Source: Acanthosepion esculentum
Lineage: Eukaryota; Mollusca; Cephalopoda; Sepiida; Sepiidae
Direction: 5' to 3'
NCBI GenBank assembly: GCA_964036315.1
Contig: OZ038485.1
Span: 78,671,960 to 78,735,959 of the forward strand
Length of the DNA stretch: 64,000 nucleotides
The translations under genes were made by a program, and so were the position numbers. The notes under the pieces were generated by a model. It had not been told where the DNA came from. It searched no databases and saw nothing but the letters and a program-made list of their open reading frames with translations. Positions 1 to 11,700 of the stretch are shown piece by piece; position 1 is the first letter of the stretch; every line of letters starts with the position of its first letter.

Positions 1-193
1 TGCAAAATATTCGGTGAGATACGAGAAACTGTTTCAACTGATAATTCAACAGATTGATTAATTAGTTTAAATTCTTCGATTTTTAATCAAATGTCACGAC
101 TCTTCAGGAGGTACGCGATAAAATTTTCCATAGATTCTTTTTCATTATTATCAGTTAAATACTATGAGATTTTGAGGAGAATAGAATACGTAG

Positions 194-900
194 TTGTTAG
201 GAAATGGAAATGCAAATTACAAATCGAAGATACCAAAATTCAAACAAGTACACAAATTTAAATATCTGGGAAGTGTATTAACAGAGAACAGAAAGTGCGA
301 CACTGAAATCCATAGATGCATTGGGATAGCCAAATATGGCTTCTACAAACGCAGAAAAACATTAAGAAATAATAAAAGAGCAATGACCTGTTACGTGATA
401 TCTGTCCGCTTATATAACAGTGAATGCTCAAAGATTAAGAGACTTTAGACAAAAAGGAATGTGATTACGTAGAAGGATGCTGAGGATACTATGGACCGAA
501 TATGTGAGCAAGGAAGTTTTAGAGAAAATGGAAGCAAAAAGGATGCTTATATATAACATCAAGAAGAGAGTTGACATTTCTAGGGCACATAACGAAGAAA
601 GACCGCTTTGAAAATCTGATACTCACAGGACAGATCGAAAGCAAGAGGGGCAAGAAAACAACGCATAACCTAGTGAGTTTGAATAAAATGAAATGGCAGA
701 ACAAGTTTTAGGAGACAACGAAAAGACAAAATTTATTAAGAGCTACAAAGAATCGGAAATTGTGGAAAGCCATGATCACCTACATCATGAGGGAACACGA
801 CACAAAGAAATTGAGTGGTTACTCGTTGCCTTCTTTACGGTTTTGAGTTCAAACTCATACCTGCCGATAGAAGAGATGATAGTTTTTTGAGTCTCCCTTA
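194..900 (+). pseudogene. RTE-type LINE, 3' end of the reverse transcriptase ORF (broken)
   Basis: This is the C-terminal part of an endonuclease/reverse transcriptase of an APE-type LINE, probably RTE-related. The first open piece contains FKYLGSVLTE and CDTEIHRCIGIAK, the block that follows the RT palm in these elements. Further pieces in other frames give a region resembling the usual LEFLGH-type stretch, then WMAEQVLGD-like sequence, and a final KLWKAMITYIMREHDT, which matches the normal protein end. Several frameshifts and stops separate the pieces, so it is dead. Only the last part of the ORF is present, as expected from 5' truncation during target-primed reverse transcription. Minus-strand relatives lie near 36.0, 38.1, 61.3 and 62.5 kb. 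The RTE clade is inferred; the LINE identity is secure. Confidence 0.8.
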
Positions 901-904
901 GATG

Positions 905-1015
905 TGACACAAGGACGAAAGTGTGGGACACCCAATGAAAATAGTTTTCAGTCATAATAGATACAACGAGACAAGTTTGATAACCATTTCACCACGTCGA
1001 AGTGCCCTGCCGATA
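905..1015 (-). mobile_element. tRNA-derived SINE, family S2
   Basis: Read on the minus strand it begins with a tRNA-like head (GTGGTGAAATGGTTATCA, an A-box-like stretch) followed by AACTTGTCTCG, and ends with CTTGTGTCACATCTAAG. The same order of blocks occurs at 1548-1740 and at 6441-6740, which defines the family. The tail resembles the 3' end of the Tx1-like LINE in this window (GGCCTTGTGCC). Confidence 0.6.
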
Positions 1016-1019
1016 GTAG

Positions 1020-1547
1020 ATATGGACACGACTCTCCAGGCTATTTATATTTTAAGTTAACTCGATCGGAATTTGAAATTAGCTCGTCCGTTTCACTATT
1101 CTCACATCTAGAATTTACATATTTTATACATTTCAGTACTACGGCCGATTTGTCAGGGAGGTGATTTCTTGATGTTATTGGCCTGGGGAGATGATCCTAG
1201 CGTGCAGCGCCTTTGGAAAGTGCTCGAAAACCATACCACGGGTTGACCCGAGGTTTGTGTGTGAAATAAAATAAATCAACTATTTGGGAGTAGTCGTGCT
1301 AGCACGAAATTGCAAGTCATCGTGACCGAGCGTATTGTCCTTGTTTAACCTTTTGATCACACCAGATAATGTGCTCTCTCCCAAAAACTGTAACTAAGGT
1401 CAGCTCAGCACAGTTGCAGCATAAACGGCAGGTGGGCTCCGTGGGTGTTGGACAAACACAAATGTACCTGAGCAGGCGCCTGCTAGCCGCCCTATGCCGA
1501 CAAGCATACAGGATACGAGCGACCATTGTGTGTAAGCATGGTGAGGA
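1020..1547. other. Unassigned, locally GC-richer stretch
   Basis: No gene is recognised. Around 1140-1285 the sequence ends in an A-rich tail (AAATAAAATAAAT), which looks like the end of a retroposed repeat. From 1317 to 1641 both strands are open for about 90-100 codons, but neither translation resembles a known protein. The overlap with the S2 SINE that starts at 1548 suggests repeat-derived sequence. Confidence 0.35.
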
Positions 1548-1740
1548 GGCGCTTCGACATGGAATACTGGTTAGCAAGCTTGTCTTGCTAGAACAATTAA
1601 GTTTGATCCTAATTAGGTGCTTCATATTTTCAGATTTGTGACATGATTTGAGAGCTTGTCTTGCTGGATCAATTATGAGTGAGTACGTGCCTTAATCGGT
1701 GCTCAATACATTCGGCCTTGCGCCACATCTAAGCTACTCT
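1548..1740 (+). mobile_element. tRNA-derived SINE, family S2, with internal duplication
   Basis: The head has CGCTTCGACATGG and ACTGGTTAGCAAGCTTGTCT. A second version of the AGCTTGTCTTGCT block follows about 70 bases later, so this copy carries a partial internal duplication or two fused copies. It ends with TTCGGCCTTGCGCCACATC, the S2 tail. Confidence 0.6.
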
Positions 1741-1823
1741 TAGTAAATTGCTGTATGCGAGTGCATAATTAGTGTACTTGTTATCTCAGTATTTAGTGAA
1801 ACACTTAGTAATCATTTTGCTTA

Positions 1824-3776
1824 GGTACCACCATGAAATCGCTTAAAAAAAGGGGAAAAAAGCATAGCATGATGAAAATACGCCAAACTTGACGAAAACA
1901 AAATTTTAGCGTTTAAATGTTTGTTATGAAGACGAAAGACCAAAGTTTTTTATTTTTAAAATTTTTTACTTCTTTTTAGAATATTCTAAATTTTGATTAA
2001 AAAAACCTTGTTTCTCTTTGTATCAACGGAACTACTAAATTAACATATACAATTTTTAGCACGTTTTTTTTTGTATGACACACATTAATTTGGAAAATCT
2101 TGCAAAAATAAAAATAATTGTCGGAAGTTAATGAAACTTTCAGAAACTATACATAGATGATGGAAATTATTATAAATATGTTTTTGTATTAAAGTCATGG
2201 CAGAAATATTTTTTTATATTTATTACCCCCAATAACTAATTTTATGAAAACTCTGGAAATTCGATCGCATCGGGTTTAGTGATTGCAATAGTTAAAAGCA
2301 CAAGGCTTTGTGGAATGCAAAAGATTTTTTTTTAATTAGACCCCACTACCTTAAAATCAGCTCTGAATTGTAACATACAAAATTCAATAAAACAAAGATA
2401 TTTAATTTCAAATGCTTTTATTTGCTTTTAGTTGAATATGAACAATATTTTCTGAAAGCAAAAATTTTTTCGATGAAAAATGAATTTTTAATACAATTAT
2501 TTGTTATTTCTTTAATTATAATAGATTTTTACATTTAAGTTGTTAAAATACTATAAAATTAGTTAAGAGCTACATCAGGTTTTGTAAGTGTCCTTATGCG
2601 ATAGATCTTTTTTAGCGCGTTGTAAACTGTATCGTTTTGACTAATCAGAAGATCCGAGGTAAATTAAGAAATGTAATTTTGTTTTTATAATTGGGCTCTA
2701 ATTATAAAGTACGAAAGACCAACCAGAATACAATTAAGTTGCGTTATTTGAGTTAAGCATTGTACTCCGCTGTTAAGGCCTTTACTTTTGCGAAACACGT
2801 GTGGAGAAGTTACTTTGATTTTTCAATTTCAACTGAGCAGGGTACCTACAAGTATCAGTATCATCTTATGAAATTAATATGATGATATTTTTTGTATTAA
2901 TCTCAATTATGACATTTTTTCCATAAATGAAATATCAAAATAAATAATAAAATGAATGGAAATACAAATCACACAGTAAAATGTAGTAAATGTACATAAA
3001 ATTATAATATTTTATGTACACTTCTGATAAAATTTCATAAGAAAGGTATCTATAAATTAATTAGATACCTTTCGTATGAAAGGTAATCTCACTCTTAACA
3101 GTCTTATTTTAATTTCTTTATAATATATTTTCCATAAAGCATCGTAAACGTAAAGGTGAAAGCTAAGTACAAAAAACAAATAAAAAATTAGAGCGCTGAA
3201 AGTTTTCCTTAAAAATAACAAGGTAAATAATTTGTTCACTTAAATCTAAATAACTTCACTTCTCTCCACCCATAGAAAGAATTATCCTCACGTAAGCTAT
3301 CTAAACGTCATGAAAATGTCTTTCGTCACCTGTCAAGTGACGCGAAAGGTTATGACCTGCTTTTTTATTTTCAAATTACATGTTTTCGACGCAGAAGCTA
3401 AGTTAAGCTTGGTTCAAAATATTTTAAATAAACATTATAATTTCTGATTTCCTTAAAATAAGTTTTTGAAAAAAATGATAATTGATTTTTAAAAAGAATT
3501 TCAACTTGAGATTTTCATTTTTTTATTAAATTGGAAAAAAATGATGGAAAATGATTATCTGCCAGTTTTGATGACAAAAAACACCCAAAAGGTTTTTAAC
3601 GAAAATTTTGGACGTGCTAGGAAGGATTAAAAAATGTAAAAAAATACCCCCAAAATACTTTGATCTTTCCTCTTTAATAATAACATGAACATTTAGACGA
3701 TAAAGTTTTGTTTTTGTCAAGTTTGGCGTCTTTCTCATCATGCTATGCTCTTTTTTAGCGATCCCATGGAGGTACC
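1824..3776. mobile_element. Foldback-type non-autonomous DNA transposon, copy 1
   Basis: The element is bounded by inverted ends starting GGTACC(A/T)CCATG, with TA at 1822-1823 and 3777-3778 as a target duplication. The imperfect terminal inverted repeats run for about 190 bases (roughly 1824-2015 against 3590-3776) and share AGCATAGCATGATGA and CGCCAAACTTGAC. The interior is AT-rich with no transposase ORF. A second copy lies inverted at 29951-31671, with divergent relatives at 54080-54797 and 39600-39870. A TA target site fits the Tc1/mariner/pogo superfamily, but nothing else proves the class. An LTR element is excluded because the ends are inverted, not direct. Confidence 0.8.
3036..3078. 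repeat. Conserved internal hairpin of the foldback element
   Basis: GAAAGGTATCTA at 3041-3052 pairs perfectly with TAGATACCTTTC at 3062-3073, and the stem extends outward with one mismatch. The same palindrome occurs in copy 2 at 30624-30664, where the stem is perfect over 16 bp. Confidence 0.75.
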
Positions 3777-3778
3777 TA

Positions 3779-4197
3779 ATTTAGCTAAAGCTAGTAAATA
3801 TGTATCTACGTGTATACAAGTGGCTCAATAAATCCTAATAATGTAAAACGCAGTAGATATTTTTCATAATTCCTCGTCAATGCCGTTAATACAGAGGTGA
3901 TTAGTAACCTACACAGATGAGAATATTATACAGTGAAAACTTCAGATCAAAATTCGCCTACGCGTTAGTTTACAAGCTACTTTGTCGACGTATTTGCTTT
4001 TTTTAATACGCTATTTAATTGTGATATAGGAAATACAAATTTATTTTCGCAATGGAAAATTAATGTCCAATTTTTTCTATATTGATTATTGGCTTTCTTC
4101 TCAAATCAAACTGTTAGCCGAGCGAAGATTGAATAAAATTCTCTTGAGTAAATTGAGTTTCATTTATGTTCATTCAAAAATAATGAAATAAATACTA
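3779..4197. other. AT-rich stretch, nothing recognised
   Basis: No ORF, tRNA, repeat family or splice-flanked exon was recognised here. Confidence 0.5.
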
Positions 4198-4530
4198 ATT
4201 ACCTCTATATCTCTGAGATGAGGTATCATGTTTATTTACATTAATCGGACTGTTATCCTCATCTTCATTGCCATATTCACAACGTTTCGGCCATTGTACG
4301 CTTCGACCTTCTTCAGGTGACAAGGATTTCTTATCGAACCCTTTATTTCGTCCAGCGGTGTATATTGTTCTAGTTCCACGTGCCATGTCTCTTCCTGATG
4401 TCTCAGTTACTTCTCTTTTAATTTAGTTTTTTGGCGCCCTCTGCTGTAGCCTGGTATTGAACTTACAACTCTTTGGGTCTAGTCAATTGATCTAACCAAC
4501 ACCTTTATCCACTGGTCCAGGTGTCCTCAA
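4198..4530 (-). mobile_element. tRNA-derived SINE, family S1, longest copy
   Basis: On the minus strand the head carries AGTGGATAAAGGTGTTGG and a B-box-like GTAAGTTCAATACC. The body carries CCTGAAGAAGGTCGAAGCG followed by an AACGTTGTGA-type block, then AAGATGAGGATAACAGTCCG, and the end is an ATACCTCATCTCAGA block. Copies with the same order lie at 29405-29705 and 48671-48920, and pieces at 50935-51090 and 51150-51212. A 63-codon open frame inside it has no independent support as a gene. The central part could be a shared SINE core domain or a piece taken from a Penelope-like or LINE tail. Confidence 0.7.
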
Positions 4531-4573
4531 GGATTCGGAGGTCTACTTATAAAATCAGGGTATATTAATCTAA

Positions 4574-5150
4574 TCTATATAATAAATGAGAATGTCAGTG
4601 TGTCACTTTTCCAATTTTACTCTTAGATGCCGTAGCCCAGCATATGCCATTTTGGAATCAAGCTGACTCCGTGAGCAAATTAAGAACATTCCAAGCTGAA
4701 TCCGGGCTCGCAATCCTAAAATATTTTGATTCCCAAGTTTTCATTACTGTGATTGTTTTCGGCGATGTTTTTACGTAATGTTTTTGCGACGAATTTTTTG
4801 TACGATAACAATTTTTATAACTTGGAAATAAATGTGGGAATAATTGAAATTAATTGCGAAATCCAGCGATAGTCACCCATGAAATAAAAATAATTGTTTG
4901 TACGGAAAGTAAGGACCTACGTACATTAAATTGCTTAAAGTGGCGACTGAAGAATTATCGTTGAACTTTTAAAAGGTAATGTTAAATATTAATGCAATAC
5001 TTAAATGCAGCGATCAATTTTGAGTTTTTCTGTAGTTTATTGTTGCCTATCGCATCTACTTTTCCCTACCTATTGTGATGAAGGCACAGTCAAGAGCCCT
5101 CCACAGGAGCTAGCTTAAATGCCGCTCGATAGGACGGCTTTTAAGCTATT
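4574..5150 (+). mobile_element. Possible non-autonomous Helitron-like element
   Basis: The left end reads A|TCTATATAATAAATGAG followed by ATGTCAGTGTGT, which matches the 5' end of the Helitron at 43153-45193 (TCTATATATATA, then ATGTCAGTGTGT). The right side ends in a strong hairpin: TAGCTTAAATGCCG pairs with CGGCTTTTAAGCTA (13 of 14 bases) around a 10-base loop. No clear CTRR terminus is visible and the hairpin runs to the very end, so the 3' border is uncertain. It has no coding content. Confidence 0.5.
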
Positions 5151-6440
5151 ATTAATATATACAAATATTAGAAACGTTTCCAGAAATACCTCCTGTCCTT
5201 ATTTAAAGACATGAAAGTTAATTTTTCTTCTCAACAGATGCGTACCAACACAAAGGTTGAGGCATCACAATGCAGTTTTACAAACGTGATGATCACCGTT
5301 GAAGATTCTATAAAAGTGACATTTTGTCGGTTAACAGTTTTTTTTAAGGACAATTACATTAAACCTTTTGTTATGGTTGAAGTGAAAATTGTTTTTTTTT
5401 ATTTTTGTTGTGTAGGATTATGAAGTGGCACTGACCCGTTACAAAAGATTAATGTTCAGAATGTTTCACTTTGTTATAACCACATAAAGACGTTCCGAAT
5501 TGATCATTTGATAGAAGGAGAAGTGAAGCATATCTTTAAAAAAAGGATATAAATGAGGCGTGTATAAGTATTACAGTGAGGTTATGAACTAGACAAATGA
5601 AATCTTTTATTATAAAACGACCTCCCCTTTACTCCCAAAGAAAATCGGTGACTTGTCTTCGACCATAAAATTGTATATTGAAAGAAAGTAGACCATTATG
5701 AAAGCCGACTTTATAATCTGTATATATTTTGATCTGGTTCACTGCATTACCCGTTTTATCCGTAGTTACTTTTATTGTATTCTTTTCAAACATTGTTTGC
5801 TTATGTTTTTATTTCATTGTTCTTTTAATTCAGTTTTCCCCGCCTTTGGTTTTGTCTTGTTTCTTTTGGCGTCGTCTCCTGTCTTCAAATGTCTGCCGAA
5901 GTCACTTACCTTCTGGTAATGTTCACCTGATTAGGTGAAGCAACCCAGATTAACCCACTCCCAGAATACCCACAAGCATAACTTAATTTAGTACAGAATA
6001 AATCCCGAGATATGACTTGGGCTATCTTATTTCATACCTAGGGGTATAAAATAGTCTAGCCTAGGTTAGTTTAAACCCACCTTAAACCTACCAACTTTTT
6101 TTTTTAATAAAGTACAATGATATGGCTTCAGTCTATAAACTGGTAATAATGGCTCTTTCAATAGGAAACAATCTAGGCATTTAGAATTTATGGCAACTAA
6201 TGTGCAAACAAAGGAATAGGAATATAATTAACAGCTGCAGAATGTACACAGGAAATCTGTGGATGTGTGACACTGCAGGATTCATAGAATTTTTGACTAT
6301 CATCTCTGGATGCGACAATACATGGCGAAAATGAATTGGTACAAATCGTAGACTGGCTTCGCGAAGTATATTCGAACCAAGTCCATTTAAATTTACACCG
6401 GGTCTAAAATAGTCTATAAATAGCGATTTTATAAACGTTA
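5151..6440. other. No gene recognised
   Basis: This AT-rich stretch has only short open frames of 65-75 codons with hydrophobic, low-complexity translations (5211-5423, 5698-5938). None is flanked by plausible splice sites with a recognisable product. Confidence 0.5.
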
Positions 6441-6740
6441 CTTAGATGTGGTACAAGGTCGAAAGTAGGAAGCACCCAGTAAGAACCGAAATCACTGCAA
6501 AGTCGTAACTGATGAAATTAAGTATATATATATATTCATTATGTACTTACATACCACGTAAAAATAAACATTCCTAAACTATTTTAATTTAACGATATTT
6601 TAAAATTTTAATTCTACTTCTTCAGTAGTTTAATATTTAGGGTCAATGATTTTTTGTGTTTATTCAGTATACATTTTTGATCTAGCGAGACAAGCTTCTG
6701 ACCATTATACCACGTTGAATTACCGAGTCAAGCCTATAAG
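6441..6740 (-). mobile_element. S2 SINE interrupted by another repeat
   Basis: The tail side (CTTAGATGTGGTACAAGG on the plus strand) lies at 6441 and the tRNA-like head (AGCGAGACAAGCTT, ACCATTATACCACG on plus) at about 6685-6715. The two halves, contiguous in the copy at 905-1015, are separated here by the repeat at 6511-6679. Confidence 0.65.
6511..6679 (+). repeat. Interspersed repeat of about 170 bp, copy 1 (nested)
   Basis: It starts GATGAAATTAAGTATATA and ends CAGTATACATTTTTG. It is nearly identical to 13592-13763, including TTAATTCTACTTCTTCAG. It sits inside an S2 SINE, so its borders are defined. TGAT occurs on both sides here, a possible target duplication, but the other copy does not confirm it. 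The class is unknown. Confidence 0.65.
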
Positions 6741-6971
6741 ACCAGGTATATTCTGGGTCGGAGATACATTATGCGTTGTTACACTGGCCTAGTATGTTGA
6801 AGTGTTTATAATATTCATCTGGTTCCTTGAAATCTTATGTTCAATTCCAATGTTTGATAGTCGCACACAAAGAAAAACCCTGGATAATGATTCGGAATTG
6901 TAGTATGAGATTCATGTCAGGAAATATCAGATGCTTCAGGAACGATCGATATAAAGAGTTGGTCTTTGGTA

Positions 6972-6974
<3 letters not shown>

Positions 6975-7005
<31 letters not shown>
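6975..7005. repeat. (TA)n microsatellite
   Basis: A pure TA run of about 31 bases. Confidence 0.95.
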
Positions 7006-7010
<5 letters not shown>

Positions 7011-7595
7011 GTGGTTCACCTTAAGAGATGCCGCCGTAAATTTTGTATTTGGTGTCACCTGTTAATATTAAAAGAATCAGAGGGTAACATCGAAGAAATT
7101 AAGTGCAGAATCGGATCACAAATGAGTGTCTCACTCTAACATCAACAAAGAAGTTAACTTAGTTGCTTAGCATATGCATACAGAAGACAATCGTGTAATA
7201 CGGAGTTATATAAACGCTCGAACTACGAGGTGAGTGAGAATTATCACATCCTCGCAAGATCGAAAGTTCGACGAAGAACCCGAGACCACATACCCCATGA
7301 TGCGACCGACGTTAAATTGTCGAAGTCCAAAAGCTAATAAACAGTCTTTTTACGTATGAAAAATGTAATTTCACATTCTTATCAGACGTTACTAATGTAA
7401 CGTTTACTGCATCATAAAGGCGGAATTAATGGTCACGAGTGTTGAAATTTCACAGAAAAATCACTGGATTTTACAAATATGGAACTGAGAACATATTGTT
7501 CGGTGTCAAATTATAGGTTCCATTCAATATTGTCTACAGTTGATCTAATGGACAGATACCCACTGAAAGTTAGAGCGTACAACGACCGAATATTT

Positions 7596-7597
<2 letters not shown>
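7006..7597. other. No gene recognised
   Basis: Intergenic or intronic sequence between two TA arrays. No ORF or repeat family was recognised. Confidence 0.45.

Positions 7598-7629
<32 letters not shown>
7598..7629. repeat. (TA)n microsatellite
   Basis: A pure TA run of about 32 bases. Confidence 0.95.
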
Positions 7630-7632
<3 letters not shown>

Positions 7633-7965
7633 AAAAAGGTAAAAACCAATAAGGAATTAGTGTAAAGGGAAATATTTTACATGTACTGACAGACGGGCGC
7701 ATGCATACGAACGCACACTTACACTATAAAAAAAAATCTTGCTATGAAAAGTGCATATAAAAAAAAAGTCGAGAAGTATAAACAATCAATTGCGTATACC
7801 CTTGACGAGAGTAGGGAATGATTCCCAGAGGGTCCATCTACGAAACTCTGAAAGTAACATCAATCAGCTAAGTGACAAAACTTATTTTAATTGCCTTTTT
7901 TTCTCTCTCTCTCATTCATATATATATATATATATCCACGCACACGCATGCATACACATATTCGC

Positions 7966-8097
7966 CGATAGCTTAGTGGGTAGAGTCCCTGATTGACACC
8001 AAATCGGTCGAGTATCAATCCCGGCTTGGAGCAATCGCACGGTAGTCAGACTGATGAGCGAAACAGGCTTATATGTGGCTATACATATATATATATT
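7966..8097 (+). mobile_element. tRNA-derived SINE, family S6, with AT tail
   Basis: The head GATAGCTTAGTGGGTAGAG is a good pol III A-box and GAGTATCAATCCCGG a B-box-like element about 35 bases later, so the spacing is tRNA-like. The body CACGGTAGTCAGACTGATGA and a TATATATATA end follow. The acceptor stem does not close and there is no full cloverleaf, so this is a SINE head rather than a tRNA gene. Confidence 0.65.
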
Positions 8098-8212
8098 AGA
8101 ACTATGGCGTTAGTATGATGTTAATAAATAATTTGAATGCCAACCGAATTATTTGTTACTTTGACACCAGAATGAATTTACAATCAATTTTATATCAGCA
8201 GAATTTAATTTT

Positions 8213-8310
8213 AATTTTTTTTCACCCCAAGCAAGACAAAGACGCAAGGGGGCTACTAAAAGTGAAAGAGAAGGAAAAAAATTTAAAGGATTCGGAAACC
8301 AAGTTCTAAA
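8213..8310 (-). mobile_element. CR1-group LINE, 3' UTR fragment
   Basis: CACCCCAAGCAAGACAAAG and GACGCAAGGGGG on the plus strand match the 3' terminal block seen in the minus-strand copy at 34545-34790 and in plus-strand copies at 41375-41640 and 48085-48360. No coding part is left. Confidence 0.65.
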
Positions 8311-8765
8311 CCAGAAACAGGGGGTTAAACTTCTACTTTTTTTCAAAAAACCGGGGAGGAGTGCGAACCGGACAATATTGAGAAAAAAATAAAAATAGTA
8401 AATAAAATTTCTGAGTTTAGGCGGAGATGTTAGAAGTACAAAGTTGAAGTAGACTTTAGAATGAACCAGAAACCCAATCTAAAACAGGAAACAAGGGATA
8501 AAACTGCACCTGTTAAAAAAACAAACAGGGAAAGTTATTTTAACTCATATTTAGTATCCTCTAAAGTCAAAATCTTACCTTCACTTTCGCACAAATATCT
8601 TTGGGAAAGGTATGAATTCATCTCTTCTCTACGTTGACGGTTAAGTAGCAGGATAGACTGGGATCTCTAGACATGTTTAGCAAACATTTTGGATTAACAT
8701 AAAAACACCTATTCCCCAAAAGCTTGTTCAGCTCGTGAAGGTAGCCCGGTTCGTGATATTTATTT
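8311..8765. other. No gene; pieces of repeats
   Basis: An imperfect direct repeat is visible (CCAGAAAC plus a TTAAAAAAAC-type block at about 8300-8350 and 8465-8525). At about 8600-8665, GGGAAAGGTATGAATTCATC and the following AGTAGCAGGATAGACTGG-like block resemble the body of the S3 SINE at 16446. Confidence 0.45.
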
Positions 8766-11700
8766 TGTAAAAATACAAAATTGTGGCACAAGGCCGAAAA
8801 GGGGGAGGGGTTGAGGCTGGTCATCACTAACTATCTTATACCTAGCTAATCGGTTTCATGACCCTTTCATACATTACAATTTGCACATTCACCAAAAGAA
8901 CTCGTCAGTCACCATTCAATCCTCCATACACTAAAATACCGCATTCTCAAAAGGAGGACCTACAAAACGCGCCCCAAGCCATAAAAATTTGATGATAATA
9001 ATAAATACTTAAAATTCTATGATGAAAAAATGAGAGGGGAGGGAGATGAACCCAATAATCAACTAAAATATTAACATAATTCAAATTAAACATAACAGAT
9101 GTTAGTAGGGCCTGTCCAACCCTCAAAAACAGAGAGGCCGCTGTATTCTGCCCGTGGGACAAAATCAAGAAGCTCTCTCGCTAAGGGAGTGGGAAAGGAG
9201 GAAATATAAACGGACATGGGAAATTTGAAAGCTGACCCAGTCGAGATGAAAAGTGGGGCCAACAAACTGGGGTAGGTTGGGAATCTCGACTTGGATCATA
9301 ACAAAAGAAATAGCCGAGCACAGGCCAGGAACAACACTTACTCACATTAACTAGGTACAAAAAAGCTTGTCTAACCTAACCAAGGAGAGGGCTCCACAGG
9401 AAACCACCTCGATGTGACATAGGTTGACCTAGAAGAGAAAATAAAGGCTAGCCCCGTTCAAACGAACCAAGCTCGCCGATATGGTCCCATAAGGGGCGGA
9501 CCCGAGGGAAATGGTAGAAGGCGTGCGAAGCCGTTTCTTCTAAATCAAGGCCACGCCGTTCACAGTCTGGCAAATCCGCCAAGCCCTCATTGAGAGGAAG
9601 CCGATTCCGAGCCAATCGCCAGGTAAGAGAAAACTCAGGTTTACTGAGGTAATCCGCCGCTGGCGCCCAAGACCAGTAAGAGCGAAACTCATTACCCGAC
9701 AAGCAGAGCGTATCACGTAGGGAATCCTTCGCGCCCCCCTCCACTAAAAGACAATAGAAGACATTCCTAGGCTGTGAAAGGTCACTGGACCGAGGAACAG
9801 CCAACAAAGCCGACCGACACTCGAGAAGGAAATCCGATTGATCCCGGGGCTTACGAAGGCGCTCAACCCGCGAGATGGTGGGGACTGATAGTAAGGAAAG
9901 GGAACGTGTCCCTATCAATCCCCGCCATAATCGAATCTCCTCCTGTCAACGCCCGGCGTAGGAAAGCCAACCTCGATGCACGTTTGTGGCTCTATAAGTG
10001 TGGCATTCCCAGCCCCCATGGCACGGACGTTGTAGACAGACTCGTCTTTCGACCCGATTCCCACGTCCCCTCCATAAAATGGAGGATAGCGATCGATCGA
10101 GCGCCTTCCGATGGTCATCACAGAGAGGAAGTACGGACAATCGATAAAGAACAAGAGGGAAAATGTATATAGCACACACCTGCGCCCTGTCCTTCACGGA
10201 CAACTTCCGTCGACGCCAAGTCCGACCGGCAGCGTCGACCTTTGCTCGTACTTCAGACAAATCTTTCTCCAGATGGAGGTCGGGTTCAAACCACACTCCA
10301 GGAATGCGGACAGGACCGTCCGTCCAACTGAAGGGCTCCCGAAGATCGGCCCCCTTCCAGGTACCTAACCGCAAGCCGGACGACTTGTCGCGGTTAATCT
10401 TGGCCCTTGCCACTTTCTCGTACCGGTCAAGCGCCTTCTGTACAGCTTCGATGACGCTGCGGGACGACACGTTAGCACATACGTCACCGGCGTACGCAGA
10501 AACTGCCGGACTACTCGCCTTGTCCCTCAGCCGGTGAAGGAGAGGCTCCAACGCCAAAGCATAAAGTAGAGGCAACAGTGGACAACCCTGACGAACCGAT
10601 CTAGACAGAGCAAAAGCGTTCGACAGCTTCTCGTTCACCTGTACCACAGCACAGGGGGAGCGATACAGGAGGCTAATCCAGCGGCAGAAGTCGGGTGCAA
10701 ATACGGCGTCCTGCAGGACAGCAGCAAGGTAGCGATGGTCAACCCTATCAAATGCCTTGGACTGACCCTCTATGATCGTGCGGATCAGATGCAGGTCGCT
10801 CTGAATTGTTCGGCCCCTCACAGAACAAGTCTGCTCCAGACCCAACAGAGACTCGGCAACTGACTGCAAACGAACCTGCAGGATCTTGACCAAAATCTTT
10901 AACTCTGTGTTTAGCAGAGTTATGGGCCTGTAGTCATCTAGTTTTCCTCCAACATCCTTGCCTTTTTTCAACAGCGTAATCACACCCCTGGAAAACCGGT
11001 CGGGGAGGGAGCCCCGCCGGAACCAGTTGTTGAACACCACAGTCAAAATCGGGACAAAGATGTGCCTCAAGTACAATTCATAGGGCAAACCATCCAGACC
11101 GGGCGACTTGCCTCTGCCGACCTTCTTCAATGCCGCGTAGACCTCGCCTTCCGTGATCTCTCCCTCGCAGCTAGCCGCTTCAGTCGGCGAAAACCGAGGA
11201 AAGTCAGCCAAATAGCTGCGAAACTCGTCCTCACGAAGACCAGGCTCCTTGGTAAACCGGCTCTCGAAATGCCGCCGAAACGCCTCGCACATGTCATCAG
11301 TGGCCCGAAGAGTGCGTCCCTCCGGTTTATCGACTTGACGAATGTAACGATCGGAACCTCGACGAAACTCTTCCTTGCGCAGATCTGCGCCCATGTTCAC
11401 AGCTTCGGAAGACATCTTACTTAACCTATGTCTAATTACCTGGCCCATGTAGCGCTCGCTATTCAAACGCTCCACGGCCTCCCTAGCTAAGGCTATCTCT
11501 AGGAGATCCCCCCCAACCACCGCCCGGGAAAGACTAGCTCTAAGCGTCTTCACCTTTTCAGCTCTATCTAGAGCCTTGGTGAAAAACCTAATCCTACACT
11601 TAAGACGGTCCCACCACTTATTCCCAATAACCGCCTCCACTAGCTCCCGCTGCACTAAGATAGTTAGCTGCTCCTGGAAGTCCCGCCAGTCCAGTAAAGA

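Noticed and set aside
1317..1641. Overlapping 90- and 102-codon frames on opposite strands
   Set aside because: Neither translation resembles a known protein, both run into an S2 SINE, and GC-richer DNA has fewer chance stops.
1824..3776. LTR retrotransposon
   Set aside because: The terminal repeats are inverted, TA is duplicated, and there is no gag-pol sequence.
7966..8040. tRNA gene
   Set aside because: A- and B-box-like elements are present, but no closed acceptor stem or full cloverleaf is seen, and a SINE body and AT tail follow. The same applies to the heads of S1, S2, S3 and S7.
9774..11424. Plus-strand frames of 85-132 codons
   Set aside because: They lie antisense to the Tx1-like reverse transcriptase and are shadows of its GC-rich codons.
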